Of a stretch of DNA of 64,000 nucleotides, positions 19,507 through 34,698 are shown in pieces; the first letter of the stretch is position 1, and each line of letters begins with the position of its first letter. Source of the stretch: Solibacillus faecavium (GTDB taxonomy: Bacteria; Bacillota; Bacilli; Bacillales_A; Planococcaceae); NCBI RefSeq assembly GCF_014836905.1, contig NZ_JACSPZ010000006.1, positions 124,001 to 188,000 of the forward strand, in the 5' to 3' direction. Both the position numbers and the translations under genes were made by a program. The notes beneath the pieces are model-generated. The model was not told where the DNA came from. It saw only the letters and a program-made list of their open reading frames with translations, and made no database searches.

Positions 19507-20004
19507 ATGCAGGAAGTGGTTGCTGGGATATTAATGTCGTTTGATGTCGTTGCACTTTATTTAATTGCTACAAATGTTAAAGCTAAGTGGTTATTAGCGT
19601 TATGGACGGCATTATTACATATGATTTTCCCGTTAATAGGATACCGTTTTGGGGAATGGATAGCCGTGTATTTAAATAACTGGGCAACAAGCCTTTCTAC
19701 AATATTACTATTCTTTGTAGGTTTGCAATTACTGCTGTCAAAAAAAGATGAAAGTTTCCCTGCCATATCTTTACCGATTATTGCCATATTTGCGAGCATT
19801 GATACCTTTTCAGTTAGCCTATCTTTTGGTATGCTAAATTTAGAAAAATATGTTTTTATTATCAGTGCAGGGTTATCCACATTCTTATTGTCTTATGCAG
19901 CTTTAGTAGTAGCGCAAAAAACTACTATTTTGAGAAATAACGCATTAAAGAAAATTGCTGGATTATTACTGATTGTAATGAGTATTATGTTATTAAAATG
20001 GTAG
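19507..20004 (+). CDS. mntP: MntP-like manganese efflux pump
   Basis: A 165-residue membrane protein with about six transmembrane helices. The two family half-repeats each carry an Asp followed by small residues: LMSFDVVALYLIA near residue 14 and FASIDTFSVSLSFGM near residue 100. MntP-family proteins export Mn(II). Position after tsaC matches ywlD of Bacillus, a member of this family. The protein is at the short end of the family and its first motif is looser than usual, so the ion specificity is inferred. AGAGGAAGAGGGG precedes the ATG. Confidence 0.85.
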   Translation: MQEVVAGILMSFDVVALYLIATNVKAKWLLALWTALLHMIFPLIGYRFGEWIAVYLNNWATSLSTILLFFVGLQLLLSKKDESFPAISLPIIAIFASIDTFSVSLSFGMLNLEKYVFIISAGLSTFLLSYAALVVAQKTTILRNNALKKIAGLLLIVMSIMLLKW

Positions 20005-20014
20005 ATTAGAGGGT

Positions 20015-20473
20015 GTGAGGAAGATAAATATTTACTTTATTTGTACAGGAAACACATGTAGAAGTCCTATGGCAGAAGCAATTTTAAAAGCTAAAAATTA
20101 TGAGAATATAAATGTACGTTCTGCGGGTATTTATGCCTACGAGGGAAATGGGATGTCCCGAAATGCCGAAGAAATATTATTGCAAAAGGATATTTTTCAA
20201 CCCCATCATTCTTCGCAATTTACAAAGAACGATGCACAGTGGGCAGACTTGATTTTAACTATGACGACGGCACATAAAGAAATGGTCATTAATCTTGTTG
20301 AAGAAGCTGCACATAAAACGTTTACGTTAAAAGAATATGTAGCGATGGAGGGTGGACCGGATATTCAAGATCCATTTGGAGGCAACCTGCAAATATATGA
20401 GCAGACATATGACCAACTAAACGAAGCGATTAATAAACTAGAGACCAAATTACAGTTGGAGGGAAAAATTTAA
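20015..20473 (+). CDS. ywlE: Protein-arginine-phosphatase (low-molecular-weight PTP family)
   Basis: The phosphatase loop is [17 protein letters not shown] with catalytic Cys10 and Arg16. The Thr before the second Cys of the loop (Thr14) matches the Thr that gives Bacillus YwlE its preference for phospho-arginine over phospho-tyrosine. The general acid is the Asp of IQDPFGG. YwlE reverses McsB arginine phosphorylation, which marks proteins for ClpCP and controls CtsR. The start codon is uncertain: GTG at 20015 fits the frame but lies only one base after AGAGGG. The next gene starts two bases after the stop. Confidence 0.93.
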   Translation: MRKINIYFICTGNTCRSPMAEAILKAKNYENINVRSAGIYAYEGNGMSRNAEEILLQKDIFQPHHSSQFTKNDAQWADLILTMTTAHKEMVINLVEEAAHKTFTLKEYVAMEGGPDIQDPFGGNLQIYEQTYDQLNEAINKLETKLQLEGKI

Positions 20474-20474
20474 C

Positions 20475-21767
20475 ATGGATTCACAGAAAAAATCATTTAG
20501 TTTACGTCGGAAGCTCGTATTATTTGTCGGGATATTAGCGCTTATTACATATACATGTAGTTTTGTATTTATCGAATATTTACGTCCGATGTTTTTCGAA
20601 AATACTAGTACGAGCATGTTTCAAATTATTACATATGTATTAGGAATCTTTTGGTCTTGTGCATTGGCAGCTGTGTTTAGTTTAGTAATTGTACGTCCAT
20701 TACAGCGATTAGAGAGCAGTGCCAATCAGGTAGCTGAGGGTAAAATTGGAAAAGATGTCGACATGCCGAAAACAAATGATGAAATCCGGACTGTAGCTGA
20801 GGCATTTCAGGCGATGGTCGTTAATTTGCGCAAAATGGTTAATGGCATTGAGGGGAATTATAAAACTACAGATGAAACTATTCGAAAGCTTTCAGATGAA
20901 AGTATATCTGTAACAAATAATGCAGAGCAAATTACGAGCAATATCAGTCAAATTTCATTAGGAGCTGAATCTTCTGCAGTTGCGATTCAGGAAACAGTAG
21001 AAGCTATTGAAGAAGTACGTACACTAGCATCTGAAGTAAACAATAAAGCATTACATACAGCTAGTCGTTCGAAAGATCTTTTATCAAATTTAACGTCAAC
21101 TACAGATGCGATTCACGGAGTCGTAAATAGTATTCAAAAAATTGCGGCGGATAATGAAAATTCATTAGTTAATATTCGCGAATTAGAAAAAAATGCAGAG
21201 CAAATTGAACGAATTATCGGCTTAGTTGGAGATATTGCGGGTCAAACAAATTTACTTGCATTAAATGCCTCAATTGAAGCAGCACGAGCAGGCGAGCACG
21301 GTAAAGGCTTTGCGGTAGTAGCAGAAGAAGTACGTGGTTTAGCCGATGAAAGTGCTAACGCGGTTCAAGGAATTACAAAATTAATTCAGACGATGCAACA
21401 AAATGTATCTATTGTAGTAAAACAAATGAACGAACAAGTTTCATTTGCTGCCAACGAGTCTTCGCGTGTATCTGAAACGACAACAGCCGTTGAAGGTATG
21501 ACGAAATCAGTGTATGAAATGGCAGATGATGTTGTTCAAATCTCTCAATTGGTTGAACAGCAAATGAAAAATATCGAGCATACATCGCATCAATCACAAG
21601 AAGTAGCCGCAATTGCTGAACAAACATCCGCAAGTGCGCAGGAAGTAAGTGCTGCTTCTTCAGAACAAGCGCATGCTATTAAGCAAGTAGAAGCATTGGC
21701 GAGCGATCTAAAACAGCAATCTGCTGAGCTATATCGAATGATTCAGCAATTCGACCGCAATCAATAG
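20475..21767 (+). CDS. Methyl-accepting chemotaxis protein with minimal external domain
   Basis: Residues 12-35 and 47-73 are two membrane helices separated by only about a dozen external residues ([12 protein letters not shown]). A HAMP domain ([17 protein letters not shown]) and a long cytoplasmic signalling coiled coil follow. The hairpin tip is [20 protein letters not shown] with [12 protein letters not shown]. With no ligand-binding domain it may sense inside the membrane or through another protein. It starts two bases after ywlE, so it may be co-transcribed. Bacillus subtilis has no chemoreceptor here. A hairpin terminator follows. Confidence 0.93.
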   Translation: MDSQKKSFSLRRKLVLFVGILALITYTCSFVFIEYLRPMFFENTSTSMFQIITYVLGIFWSCALAAVFSLVIVRPLQRLESSANQVAEGKIGKDVDMPKTNDEIRTVAEAFQAMVVNLRKMVNGIEGNYKTTDETIRKLSDESISVTNNAEQITSNISQISLGAESSAVAIQETVEAIEEVRTLASEVNNKALHTASRSKDLLSNLTSTTDAIHGVVNSIQKIAADNENSLVNIRELEKNAEQIERIIGLVGDIAGQTNLLALNASIEAARAGEHGKGFAVVAEEVRGLADESANAVQGITKLIQTMQQNVSIVVKQMNEQVSFAANESSRVSETTTAVEGMTKSVYEMADDVVQISQLVEQQMKNIEHTSHQSQEVAAIAEQTSASAQEVSAASSEQAHAIKQVEALASDLKQQSAELYRMIQQFDRNQ

Positions 21768-21776
21768 ATTGTCAAT

Positions 21777-21823
21777 ACCCTTTATAGACTTGGACAAAAT
21801 CCAATTTTATAAGGGGTTTCTAT
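21777..21823 (+). terminator. Terminator after chemoreceptor gene
   Basis: ACCCTTTATA pairs with TATAAGGGGT, with an inner TTGGA/TCCAA stem, followed by TTCTATTTG. Confidence 0.7.
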
Positions 21824-21936
21824 TTGTCAAAATTATGACTCTATGTGCATTATAAAAGGGGTTTGTCGTTTCATGTTGAAATGAATAGGGTATGTACGGA
21901 ATATTACGTATAAAAATTAATCCTGGAGGGATCGTT

Positions 21937-22290
21937 TTGAAAAAGCTCAAATACTGGTTATTAATGGGTGTAGTAGTAGCTGGTTTAGCTGCATGTGGGG
22001 ATGCAGAAGAAACAGATACGGACACTACAAATTCAACACCTACTGAATCTACCGAACCAAATGACTCAGCTACGTCAGATGTTTCAGAAGGGGAAAAAGT
22101 AGTGAATGCCAGCTGTATCGGTTGTCACGGGGGAGATTTATCAGGGGCAATGGGACCAGACTTAACTAACATCTCATTATCTAAAGAGGAAATTATCGAT
22201 ATTTTAGAAAATGGTAAAGGCGCAATGCCTGCAGGAACTGCAGCAGGTGAAGAAGAAGCAGTAGCAGATTATTTATTATCCATACAATAA
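21937..22290 (+). CDS. cccB: Cytochrome c-551-type lipoprotein
   Basis: A 117-residue membrane-anchored electron carrier. The N-terminal signal ends in a lipobox (VVAGLAAC), so the protein is lipid-anchored outside the membrane. An acidic and Ser/Thr linker follows, then one haem c site CIGCH and a late Met in GKGAMPAG as the likely sixth haem ligand. This matches Bacillus CccB. I chose the TTG at 21937, behind TGGAGGG; an ATG 45 bases upstream is in frame but the extra residues contain the ribosome site. It stands alone between two terminators. Confidence 0.88.
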   Translation: MKKLKYWLLMGVVVAGLAACGDAEETDTDTTNSTPTESTEPNDSATSDVSEGEKVVNASCIGCHGGDLSGAMGPDLTNISLSKEEIIDILENGKGAMPAGTAAGEEEAVADYLLSIQ

Positions 22291-22295
22291 TTGGA

Positions 22296-22327
22296 AAAAG
22301 TCACTCTGATAAGGGTGATCTTTTTTA
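22296..22327 (+). terminator. Terminator after cccB
   Basis: GTCACTC pairs with GGGTGAT around a short loop, followed by CTTTTTT. Confidence 0.7.
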
Positions 22328-22506
22328 TGTAAACTTTTAAAGCGAATTGTCCAAAAAAATAACAATATAATAATGTTATAGGTTGAATATTCGTGTTTTG
22401 AACTGATAATGCGAAACTTCTGAGGAAAACACGTGTCATTTTGATGTAATAAATGGTACACTGATGTTGAATATAATTGAGTAAAAAAGAGGTAGGAGGT
22501 ACCTTT

Positions 22507-22944
22507 ATGAAAATTGCGATTTCATCAGACCACGGTGGAAATAATTTAAGAAAAGAAATTATGTCACTATTGGACGAAATGTCGATAAGTTATGAAGATT
22601 TTGGTCCACAAACGAATGATTCTGTAGACTATCCAGACTATGCTCGTCCCGTAGCAGAACGTGTAGCAGCAGGTGAGTTCGACCGTGGAATACTAATTTG
22701 CGGCACAGGTATTGGTATTTCGATTGCTGCCAATAAGTTTAAGGGCATCCGCTGTGCACTTGTACATGACGTATTTTCTGCAAAAGCAACACGCTGTCAT
22801 AATGATTCCAATGTATTGGCGATGGGCGAGCGTGTAATAGGACCAGGATTGGCTAGAGAAATTGTTGAAACTTGGTTGAATACTGAATTCGAAGGTGGGC
22901 GTCATATTCGCCGCGTAGAAAAGATTTCAGAAATTGAAGGGTAA
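22507..22944 (+). CDS. rpiB: Ribose-5-phosphate isomerase B
   Basis: Interconverts ribose 5-phosphate and ribulose 5-phosphate. The RpiB fold shows MKIAISSDHGG at the start, with the active Cys in GILICGTGIGISIAANK and HDVFSA. The 145 residues fit the family. I chose the ATG at 22507 after GGTAGGAGGTACC; an upstream TTG in frame reads through that site. It is 14 bases before ywlG and probably co-transcribed with it. The same order is seen in Bacillus (ywlF-ywlG-glyA). Confidence 0.95.
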   Translation: MKIAISSDHGGNNLRKEIMSLLDEMSISYEDFGPQTNDSVDYPDYARPVAERVAAGEFDRGILICGTGIGISIAANKFKGIRCALVHDVFSAKATRCHNDSNVLAMGERVIGPGLAREIVETWLNTEFEGGRHIRRVEKISEIEG

Positions 22945-22958
22945 CAAGGAGTGATCTA

Positions 22959-23504
22959 ATGACGGGCTTACACGATTTGCAAAATGATTTAAAACAAGCA
23001 TTAATTGAATTTGAGCAACAAGTGAAGTTTACCGAAGATCAGCTTTTTGTCGTTGGCTGTTCCACGTCGGAAGTAATGGGCGAAAAGATTGGTACAGCCG
23101 GCGCACTCAATGTTGCAGAAGTTTTATATGAAGAATTCTCAAAATTCGCACAAAGAAACAATATCCATTTAGTTTTTCAGGGCTGCGAACATATTAATCG
23201 AGCTTTAACGCTTGAGTCAGCTGTGGCTAAAAAGTATCACTTAGAACCAGTTTCAGTCATTCCAGTGCGTACAGCGGGTGGCTCCATGTCCGCCTATGCT
23301 TTTTCACAGATGACTGAACCTGTTGTTGTGGAATCAATTCAGGCGCACTATGGGATTGATATCGGTCAAACTATAATCGGCATGCATTTAAAGGCCGTAG
23401 CGGTACCTATTCGGACATCTGTTAAACGTTTAGGTAATGCTGTCATTACATTAGCGACAACACGTCCAAAACTTATCGGTGGAGAACGTGCGCAATATAA
23501 GTAA
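22959..23504 (+). CDS. ywlG: TIGR01440/DUF436 family protein YwlG
   Basis: A 181-residue cytoplasmic protein conserved in Firmicutes, always near rpiB or glyA; its function is not known. Recognisable segments are FVVGCSTSEVMGEKIGTAG and FQGCEHINRALTLES, each with a Cys, and a GMHLKAVAVPIRTSVK segment near the end. The family is annotated as DUF436. AAGGAGTGA precedes its ATG. A GTAACG/CGTTAC hairpin overlaps its stop codon (23501-23518). Confidence 0.93.
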   Translation: MTGLHDLQNDLKQALIEFEQQVKFTEDQLFVVGCSTSEVMGEKIGTAGALNVAEVLYEEFSKFAQRNNIHLVFQGCEHINRALTLESAVAKKYHLEPVSVIPVRTAGGSMSAYAFSQMTEPVVVESIQAHYGIDIGQTIIGMHLKAVAVPIRTSVKRLGNAVITLATTRPKLIGGERAQYK

Positions 23505-23580
23505 CGCTTTAACGTTACATACATCATTTTGAATTGGAAACTCCGATTTATTCGGAACAAAATTTAGGGGGATTTTTATA

Positions 23581-24825
23581 ATGGCATTTGAAAACTTAGC
23601 TGGACAAGACAAAGCAATTTTAGACGCAATTCTTTTAGAGAAAAAACGTCAAAACACGAACATTGAGTTAATCGCTTCAGAAAACTTCGTATCGGAAGCT
23701 GTAATGGAAGCACAAGGCTCATACCTTACAAATAAGTATGCAGAAGGCTATCCTGGGAAACGTTACTATGGTGGATGCGAGCACGTAGACGTAGTTGAAA
23801 ATATTGCGCGCGACCGTGCAAAAGAATTATTCGGTGCTACATATGTTAACGTACAGCCTCACTCAGGTGCACAAGCAAACATGGCAGTTTACCATACAGT
23901 TTTAAAACCGGGTGATACAGTATTAGGCATGAACTTATCTCACGGTGGTCACTTAACGCATGGTTCTCCAGTTAACTTCTCTGGTATTTTATATAATTTC
24001 GTAGAGTACGGTGTAACTGAAGATACAAATGTTATCGACTATGAAGATGTAAGACAAAAAGCGTTGGAATCTAAGCCAAAGTTAATTGTTGCAGGTGCTT
24101 CAGCTTACCCTCGTGAAATTGACTTCGCAAAATTCCGAGAAATTGCTGATGAAGTAGGCGCATACTTCATGGTAGATATGGCACATATTGCTGGTTTAGT
24201 TGCTGCGGGTGAACATCAAAACCCAGTACCATACGCAGATTTCGTAACAACAACAACACATAAAACGTTACGTGGTCCTCGTGGCGGTATGATTTTAACA
24301 AATGATGCGAAATGGGAAAAAGAATTAAACAAATCAGTTTTCCCAGGTATTCAAGGTGGTCCATTAATGCATGTCATCGCTGCAAAAGCAGTATCATTCG
24401 GTGAAGCATTACAACCAGAATTTAAAGAGTACGCAAAACAAATTAAACTTAATGCAGCAGCATTAGCTAAATCTTTAATGGAAGAAGGCGTTGAAATCGT
24501 ATCAGGTGGTACAGATAACCACTTACTTCTATTAAATGTAAAATCTTTAGGTTTAACAGGTAAAGTTGCGGAGCATGTATTAGATGAAGTAGCGATTACA
24601 ACAAATAAAAATACAATTCCATTCGATACTGAATCTCCATTTGTAACTTCTGGAATTCGTGTAGGTACAGCTGCTGTAACATCTCGTGGCTTTAAAGAAG
24701 AGGATGTTATTGAAGTAGGCAAAATCATAGCATCTGTTCTTAAAAATCATGAAGACGCTGCAGTAAAAGAAGAAGCTCTTAAACGTGTAGAAGCTTTAAC
24801 AGCGAAATACCCATTATATGCTTAA
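23581..24825 (+). CDS. glyA: Serine hydroxymethyltransferase
   Basis: A pyridoxal-phosphate enzyme that converts serine and tetrahydrofolate to glycine and methylene-tetrahydrofolate, the main source of one-carbon units. The PLP Lys lies in [17 protein letters not shown] near residue 226. Other signatures are [18 protein letters not shown]-type [13 protein letters not shown] and the [12 protein letters not shown] segment. The 414 residues are normal. A TTAGGGGGA site precedes the ATG. A TCCGA/TCGGA palindrome lies at 23542-23556 in the upstream gap; a PurR site is expected for glyA in Bacillus but no clear PurBox is visible. Confidence 0.98.
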   Translation: MAFENLAGQDKAILDAILLEKKRQNTNIELIASENFVSEAVMEAQGSYLTNKYAEGYPGKRYYGGCEHVDVVENIARDRAKELFGATYVNVQPHSGAQANMAVYHTVLKPGDTVLGMNLSHGGHLTHGSPVNFSGILYNFVEYGVTEDTNVIDYEDVRQKALESKPKLIVAGASAYPREIDFAKFREIADEVGAYFMVDMAHIAGLVAAGEHQNPVPYADFVTTTTHKTLRGPRGGMILTNDAKWEKELNKSVFPGIQGGPLMHVIAAKAVSFGEALQPEFKEYAKQIKLNAAALAKSLMEEGVEIVSGGTDNHLLLLNVKSLGLTGKVAEHVLDEVAITTNKNTIPFDTESPFVTSGIRVGTAAVTSRGFKEEDVIEVGKIIASVLKNHEDAAVKEEALKRVEALTAKYPLYA

Positions 24826-24834
24826 TTAAATTTC

Positions 24835-24876
24835 AGCCTTTCCAACTACGCATTTGTAGTTAGAAAGGCTTTTATT
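24835..24876 (+). terminator. Terminator after glyA
   Basis: AGCCTTTCCAACTAC pairs with GTAGTTAGAAAGGCT (one mismatch) around a 6-base loop, followed by TTTTATTAT. Confidence 0.9.
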
Positions 24877-25113
24877 ATGTTCTGCATGCAAATATTAAGA
24901 AGGGTATTTTTTTATATGGAGGGCAAGTTAAGGATAAAGCTAGCTGAAAGAGAGAGTGGACATATACTAGCTATTTTAGTGATAAATATATCCATTTTAA
25001 TTATTGTGAAATATAAACTCTACTATACAAAATAAGACGTTTTTCAAAACATTCCTGTGAGAGTTTTCGTTAACTTTATTTTCTGTTATACTAACTTAGA
25101 TAAACAACAGTAA

Positions 25114-25755
<642 letters not shown>

Positions 25756-25765
25756 TGAAAACAAC

Positions 25766-25797
25766 AAACGCCCGTGCACAAGTAACGGGCGTTTTAT
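25766..25797 (+). terminator. Terminator after upp
   Basis: AAACGCCCGT pairs perfectly with ACGGGCGTTT around a 9-base loop, followed by TTATC. Confidence 0.9.
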
Positions 25798-25871
25798 CTT
25801 GAATCGGCAGTGTTTGAAACAACTGCTGAATCAATACAATAATTAATACTCTAGATTAGACAAGGAGAAGA

Positions 25872-27029
25872 ATGATGACGAAAAAGTTTAAAGTTATGAC
25901 GATTTTTGGGACGCGTCCAGAAGCAATTAAAATGGCACCACTTGTGTTGGAGTTAGAAAAGCATCCAGAGGAAATTGAATCCATCGTAACTGTGACAGCG
26001 CAACACCGTCAAATGCTTGATCAAGTATTGGAAACGTTCGATATTACACCAAATTATGATTTAAATATAATGAAGGATCGCCAAACATTAGTCGATGTAG
26101 CGACAAATGCATTACTTGGTCTTGACCGTGTAATGAAAGAGGCAAAGCCGGATATTGTATTAGTCCATGGAGATACTGCGACAACATTTGTCGGAAGTTT
26201 AGCTGCTTTTTATAATCAGATTGCAATTGGTCATGTAGAGGCAGGTTTACGTACAGGGCAAAAATACTCGCCTTATCCAGAAGAGATGAATCGACAGTTA
26301 ACGGGTGTAATGGCGGATTTGCATTTTGCTCCTACAGAACAATCAAGAGCAAATCTACTAAAAGAAAATAAATTGGATGAATCAATTTTCGTGACAGGTA
26401 ATACGGCGATAGATGCGCTGAAAACTACTGTTAGCGAAAACTATACCCACCCAGTACTTGAAAAGATAGGGACAGACCGAATGATTTTACTGACGGCACA
26501 TCGTCGTGAAAATTTAGGTAATCCAATGCGCAATATGTTCCGTGCTATTATGCGTTTATTAAATGAACATAAAGATATTCAAGTGGTGTATCCAGTGCAT
26601 ATGAATCCGGCAGTACGAGAAGTTGCAAATGAAATTTTAGGTGACAACCCGAGAGTTCACTTAATTGAACCATTGGAAGTGTTTGATTTCCATAACTTTG
26701 CAGCCCGTTCGTATATGATTTTAACTGATTCAGGTGGAGTACAGGAAGAGGCGCCATCGTTAGGGAAGCCAGTGCTCGTATTACGCGATACGACTGAACG
26801 TCCGGAAGGTATTGCGGCTGGTACATTAAAGCTTGCTGGTACAGATGAGGAAGTTATTTACTCAATGGCGAAAGAACTATTAACAAATACTAAAGCATAC
26901 GAAGCGATGGCTCATGCATCGAACCCATATGGTGATGGATTTGCATCTGCTCGTATCGTGGAAGCATTGTTAAAGTTCGCACAAAAGCAACTATTGGAAG
27001 ATATAATTAAAAATGCAGAAACTAGATAA
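25872..27029 (+). CDS. mnaA: UDP-N-acetylglucosamine 2-epimerase (non-hydrolysing)
   Basis: Converts UDP-GlcNAc to UDP-ManNAc, the precursor for ManNAc-containing wall polymers. Signatures are TIFGTRPEAIKMAPLV, HVEAGLRTGQKYSPYPEE, LTAHRRENLG and ILTDSGGVQEEAPSLGKP. The 385 residues fit the family. Two adjacent ATG codons (25872 and 25875) follow AAGGAG, and the second is spaced slightly better. Its product is needed by the dehydrogenase and TagA-family transferase at 53.8-55.8 kb. Confidence 0.96.
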   Translation: MMTKKFKVMTIFGTRPEAIKMAPLVLELEKHPEEIESIVTVTAQHRQMLDQVLETFDITPNYDLNIMKDRQTLVDVATNALLGLDRVMKEAKPDIVLVHGDTATTFVGSLAAFYNQIAIGHVEAGLRTGQKYSPYPEEMNRQLTGVMADLHFAPTEQSRANLLKENKLDESIFVTGNTAIDALKTTVSENYTHPVLEKIGTDRMILLTAHRRENLGNPMRNMFRAIMRLLNEHKDIQVVYPVHMNPAVREVANEILGDNPRVHLIEPLEVFDFHNFAARSYMILTDSGGVQEEAPSLGKPVLVLRDTTERPEGIAAGTLKLAGTDEEVIYSMAKELLTNTKAYEAMAHASNPYGDGFASARIVEALLKFAQKQLLEDIIKNAETR

Positions 27030-27296
27030 ACTTATCCTAGCGCAATAATTTTAACATTTAAGAGGGAAAAATAGGAGATTACACTTATTTCTATTTTGTC
27101 AATAGCAAAATTCGCTATTATTGCTAAAAAAATTTTTCTATGATGCTTCATATTAAGTGGGAATGGAAAAAATGCATGAAATAGCGAATTTTAGCTTTAG
27201 TGAAAAAAAGCAGAGAATAATTATGAACAAGAATACACAAATTTGTCAACAATTTGACAAGGAATTTAACTGTGTGAAGTTTTTCACCATTACTAA
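27030..27296. other. Non-coding gap upstream of atp promoter with competing hairpins
   Basis: AAAATTCGCTATT (27107-27119) is matched by its exact reverse complement AATAGCGAATTTT (27180-27192), a 13-pair inverted repeat with a 60-base spacer. The left copy can instead form a local hairpin AATAGC/GCTATT (27101-27119), so the two folds exclude each other. A TTGTCA/TGACAA palindrome lies at 27243-27260. No gene is seen. Confidence 0.5.
27272..27289. promoter_or_regulatory. Rex-like operator upstream of atp promoter
   Basis: GTGTGAA, four bases, TTCACCA. The Rex consensus is TTGTGAA-N4-TTCACAA, so each half differs at one base. The site ends eight bases before the -35 box. Rex senses the NADH/NAD ratio. 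The assignment is by motif only. Confidence 0.4.
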
Positions 27297-27325
27297 TTGA
27301 CATCAAAAACCCCCTATTGTATGCT
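27297..27325 (+). promoter_or_regulatory. Sigma-A promoter of the atp operon
   Basis: TTGACA (27297-27302), a 17-base spacer and TATGCT (27320-27325). Transcription would start near 27332, about 300 bases before atpI. Confidence 0.85.
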
Positions 27326-27331
27326 TACAAA

Positions 27332-27633
27332 GGGTAAGAATGATAAGGGTTTCGTTTAGTCTGAAGACGTTGAAACACTTGTTATATCAAGTTTCTACTA
27401 GATTGACGGTTGAAACGAAATTCGTCAATTTGCAACGTTGCGTCTGGATTAAGTCCGTGAAGATTAAGAGACATTTAGAAGTATGAAATGAATGTTTACT
27501 ATGTGATTTGTCTATAGTAAAAATTATTTAGTACTTGTAACGGCCTCTAATTTTGTAGTGCATTCACTACGATTTTAATTCATTTAATGGTCGATGAACA
27601 CTTTCTTTACTCGAAAAAGTTTCAGGAGATTAA
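27332..27633 (+). promoter_or_regulatory. Long folded leader of the atp operon
   Basis: AGACG (27365-27369) and CGTCT (27441-27445), together with ACGTTG/CAACGT, can close an outer stem. Inside are a GAAACACTTG/CAAGTTTC hairpin (about 27372-27395) and an ATTGACG/CGTCAAT hairpin (27402-27429). The result is a three-way junction. No known riboswitch was recognised and there is no open frame with a ribosome site in the leader. Confidence 0.45.
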
Positions 27634-28011
27634 TTGCCAATGCTAAATTTGCATCACATTTTTACAATGCAGAAGAAAGCGTTCTTTTTTTTGCTTGTTG
27701 TTTGTGCGTTAGGCTGGGGATTTTCGCCATATGATTCTGTATTTGCTGGTATAGCCCTGGGTGCGTTCTTTGGTACGTATAACTTTTGGATATTAGTTCG
27801 ACGTATGGAAAAATTTGACCGTTCCATTAGTGAAGGGACAAAAGTAGCATCTATCGGTACAGCGCTTCGCTTTGGATCAGGTGTTGCCGCAGTCGCAATC
27901 GCAATATCGTTGCCACAATATTTTCATTTAATAAGCACGGTCATTGGGCTGATGATTCCGTACATCTTTTTAGTAGTAGAAAGAATTGTACATCAAACAA
28001 AAAGCCACTAA
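27634..28011 (+). CDS. atpI: ATP synthase protein I
   Basis: A small membrane protein (125 residues, four predicted helices such as FFFLLVVCALGWGF and PYIFLVVERIV) at the head of the atp operon. AtpI proteins help assemble the c-ring and may assist Mg2+ uptake. It is poorly conserved, so assignment relies on position and topology. The start is taken as TTG 27634, five bases after AGGAG; an ATG two codons later is 11 bases away. Confidence 0.85.
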   Translation: MPMLNLHHIFTMQKKAFFFLLVVCALGWGFSPYDSVFAGIALGAFFGTYNFWILVRRMEKFDRSISEGTKVASIGTALRFGSGVAAVAIAISLPQYFHLISTVIGLMIPYIFLVVERIVHQTKSH

Positions 28012-28767
<756 letters not shown>

Positions 28768-28773
28768 TTATAA

Positions 28774-29067
<294 letters not shown>

Positions 29068-29092
29068 TCTTCATTAAGATTATTTTAAACCC

Positions 29093-29130
29093 AGTGGCGA
29101 AGTAGAATTCTTTTGAAACCCTTCGCCATT
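29093..29130 (+). other. Hairpin between atpE and atpF
   Basis: AGTGGCGAAG pairs with CTTCGCCATT as 10 pairs with one G-T, around an 18-base loop. With no long U-run it may act as a partial terminator or a 3' stabiliser that raises atpE mRNA relative to downstream genes; subunit c is needed in excess. The gap here is 170 bases, larger than most others in the operon. Confidence 0.5.
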
Positions 29131-29237
29131 AGTTTTGTATAAAAAAGGAGTACCCTTTTTTTACAAATTTTAAAATGAATAAAAAGTAATACAAAATATA
29201 GATTTCTATTCAAGCTCTTGAAGGGAGTGAAACAATC

Positions 29238-29759
29238 GTGTTTTTAGATTATCTTGTACTAGGTGCAGGTGCTACTGGCCTTAACTTAGGAGACGCTATC
29301 GCAACATTAGTGATTTTCTTAGGATTAATGGCACTTCTTAAAAAGTTCGCTTGGGGTCCTTTAATGGGTATTATGCGCGAACGTGAAGAGTTAGTTGCAA
29401 ACGGTATCGACGCGGCTGAAAAAGCCAAAAAAGAAACACAAGCACTATTAGAAGAACAAAAGAGCCTTCTTAAAGAAGCTCGTACGGAAGCGCAATCAAT
29501 TATTGAAGGTGCTAAAAAGCAAGGCGAAGCAACACGCGAAGAGATCGTTGTCGCTGCACGCGCTGAAGCGAACCGTTTAAAAGAATCTGCTGTTCGTGAT
29601 ATCGAAGCAGAGAAAGAAAAAGCAATCGCTGCTGTACGTGAAGAAGTCGTTTCATTATCAGTACTTGCTGCGTCTAAAGTTCTTGGGAAAGAAATTTCCG
29701 AAGCTGATAACAGCGCATTAATTAAAGAAACGATTGCGAAGGCAGGCGAAGCGAAATGA
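29238..29759 (+). CDS. atpF: ATP synthase F0 subunit b
   Basis: The peripheral stalk subunit. One N-terminal membrane helix ([18 protein letters not shown]) is followed by a long charged coiled coil rich in Ala, Glu and Lys. The 173 residues fit. It starts at GTG 29238 after AAGGGAGTGA. Its stop overlaps the atpH start (ATGA). Confidence 0.97.
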   Translation: MFLDYLVLGAGATGLNLGDAIATLVIFLGLMALLKKFAWGPLMGIMREREELVANGIDAAEKAKKETQALLEEQKSLLKEARTEAQSIIEGAKKQGEATREEIVVAARAEANRLKESAVRDIEAEKEKAIAAVREEVVSLSVLAASKVLGKEISEADNSALIKETIAKAGEAK

Positions 29760-30292
29760 GTCAATCGACTGTAGCAAATCGCTATGCTCAAGCAACGTAT
29801 GAATTAGCAATTAAACAAAACGTTCTTACTGAAGTAAGTGCAGATTTGCAGGAACTTACAAAAGTACTGGCTTTAAACGATGAGTTTATAGCATTACTAT
29901 CTGCTCCTAAAATTTCTACTGACCGTAAGAAAGAACTGATTGCACAAGTTTTAACTGGTGCACAGCCAATCGTAATTAACATGGTTCAATTCTTAATCGA
30001 AAAGAAACGTTTAAACGAATTATCAGCTGTAGCAGAACAGTATCAAGCATTAGCAGCAGCTGCTCAAGGCTCTGCAGATGCAAAAGTTTACTCTACGCGC
30101 GAGTTAACGGCAGGGGAGAGAGCAGAAATTTCTGCTGCTTTCAGTAAGTTAGTCGGCAAAGAGCAACTGAACATTACAAACATTATCGATGCGTCATTAA
30201 TTGGTGGCGTACGCGTTCAAATCGGCAACTATATTTTCGACAGCACTGTAGCTTCTAAGCTAGAGGACTTAAAACGAGTATTAGTTGGCTAA
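29756..30292 (+). CDS. atpH: ATP synthase F1 subunit delta
   Basis: Connects the b stalk to the top of F1. The 178 residues show the N-terminal helical domain ([13 protein letters not shown]) and the C-terminal motif [18 protein letters not shown]. It overlaps atpF by four bases (ATGA), so translation is coupled. Confidence 0.97.
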   Translation: MSQSTVANRYAQATYELAIKQNVLTEVSADLQELTKVLALNDEFIALLSAPKISTDRKKELIAQVLTGAQPIVINMVQFLIEKKRLNELSAVAEQYQALAAAAQGSADAKVYSTRELTAGERAEISAAFSKLVGKEQLNITNIIDASLIGGVRVQIGNYIFDSTVASKLEDLKRVLVG

Positions 30293-30315
30293 ATCTTAAG
30301 AAATGTGAGAGGTGA

Positions 30316-31830
<1,515 letters not shown>

Positions 31831-31909
31831 GTAAGAATTGAACGGTTTTTCACGCATGTTTATAAAGCGTGAAAAACTGGACAACTCTTTTTTAATAAGA
31901 GCTTGATAA

Positions 31910-34255
<2,346 letters not shown>

Positions 34256-34263
34256 TTAGCTGA

Positions 34264-34686
<423 letters not shown>

Positions 34687-34698
34687 ATTTGATGACAC

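Noticed and set aside
24877-25035. 52-codon frame with one hydrophobic segment before upp
   Set aside because: It begins at the end of the glyA terminator with no ribosome site; the inner ATG at 24916 has only a badly spaced AAGAAGGG.
27101-27199. Intrinsic terminator for mnaA
   Set aside because: The hairpins are not followed by a U-run, so they were recorded as alternative folds only.
29249-29791. 180-residue minus-strand frame opposite atpF
   Set aside because: Ser/Ala-rich shadow of the atpF coiled coil; no ribosome site.
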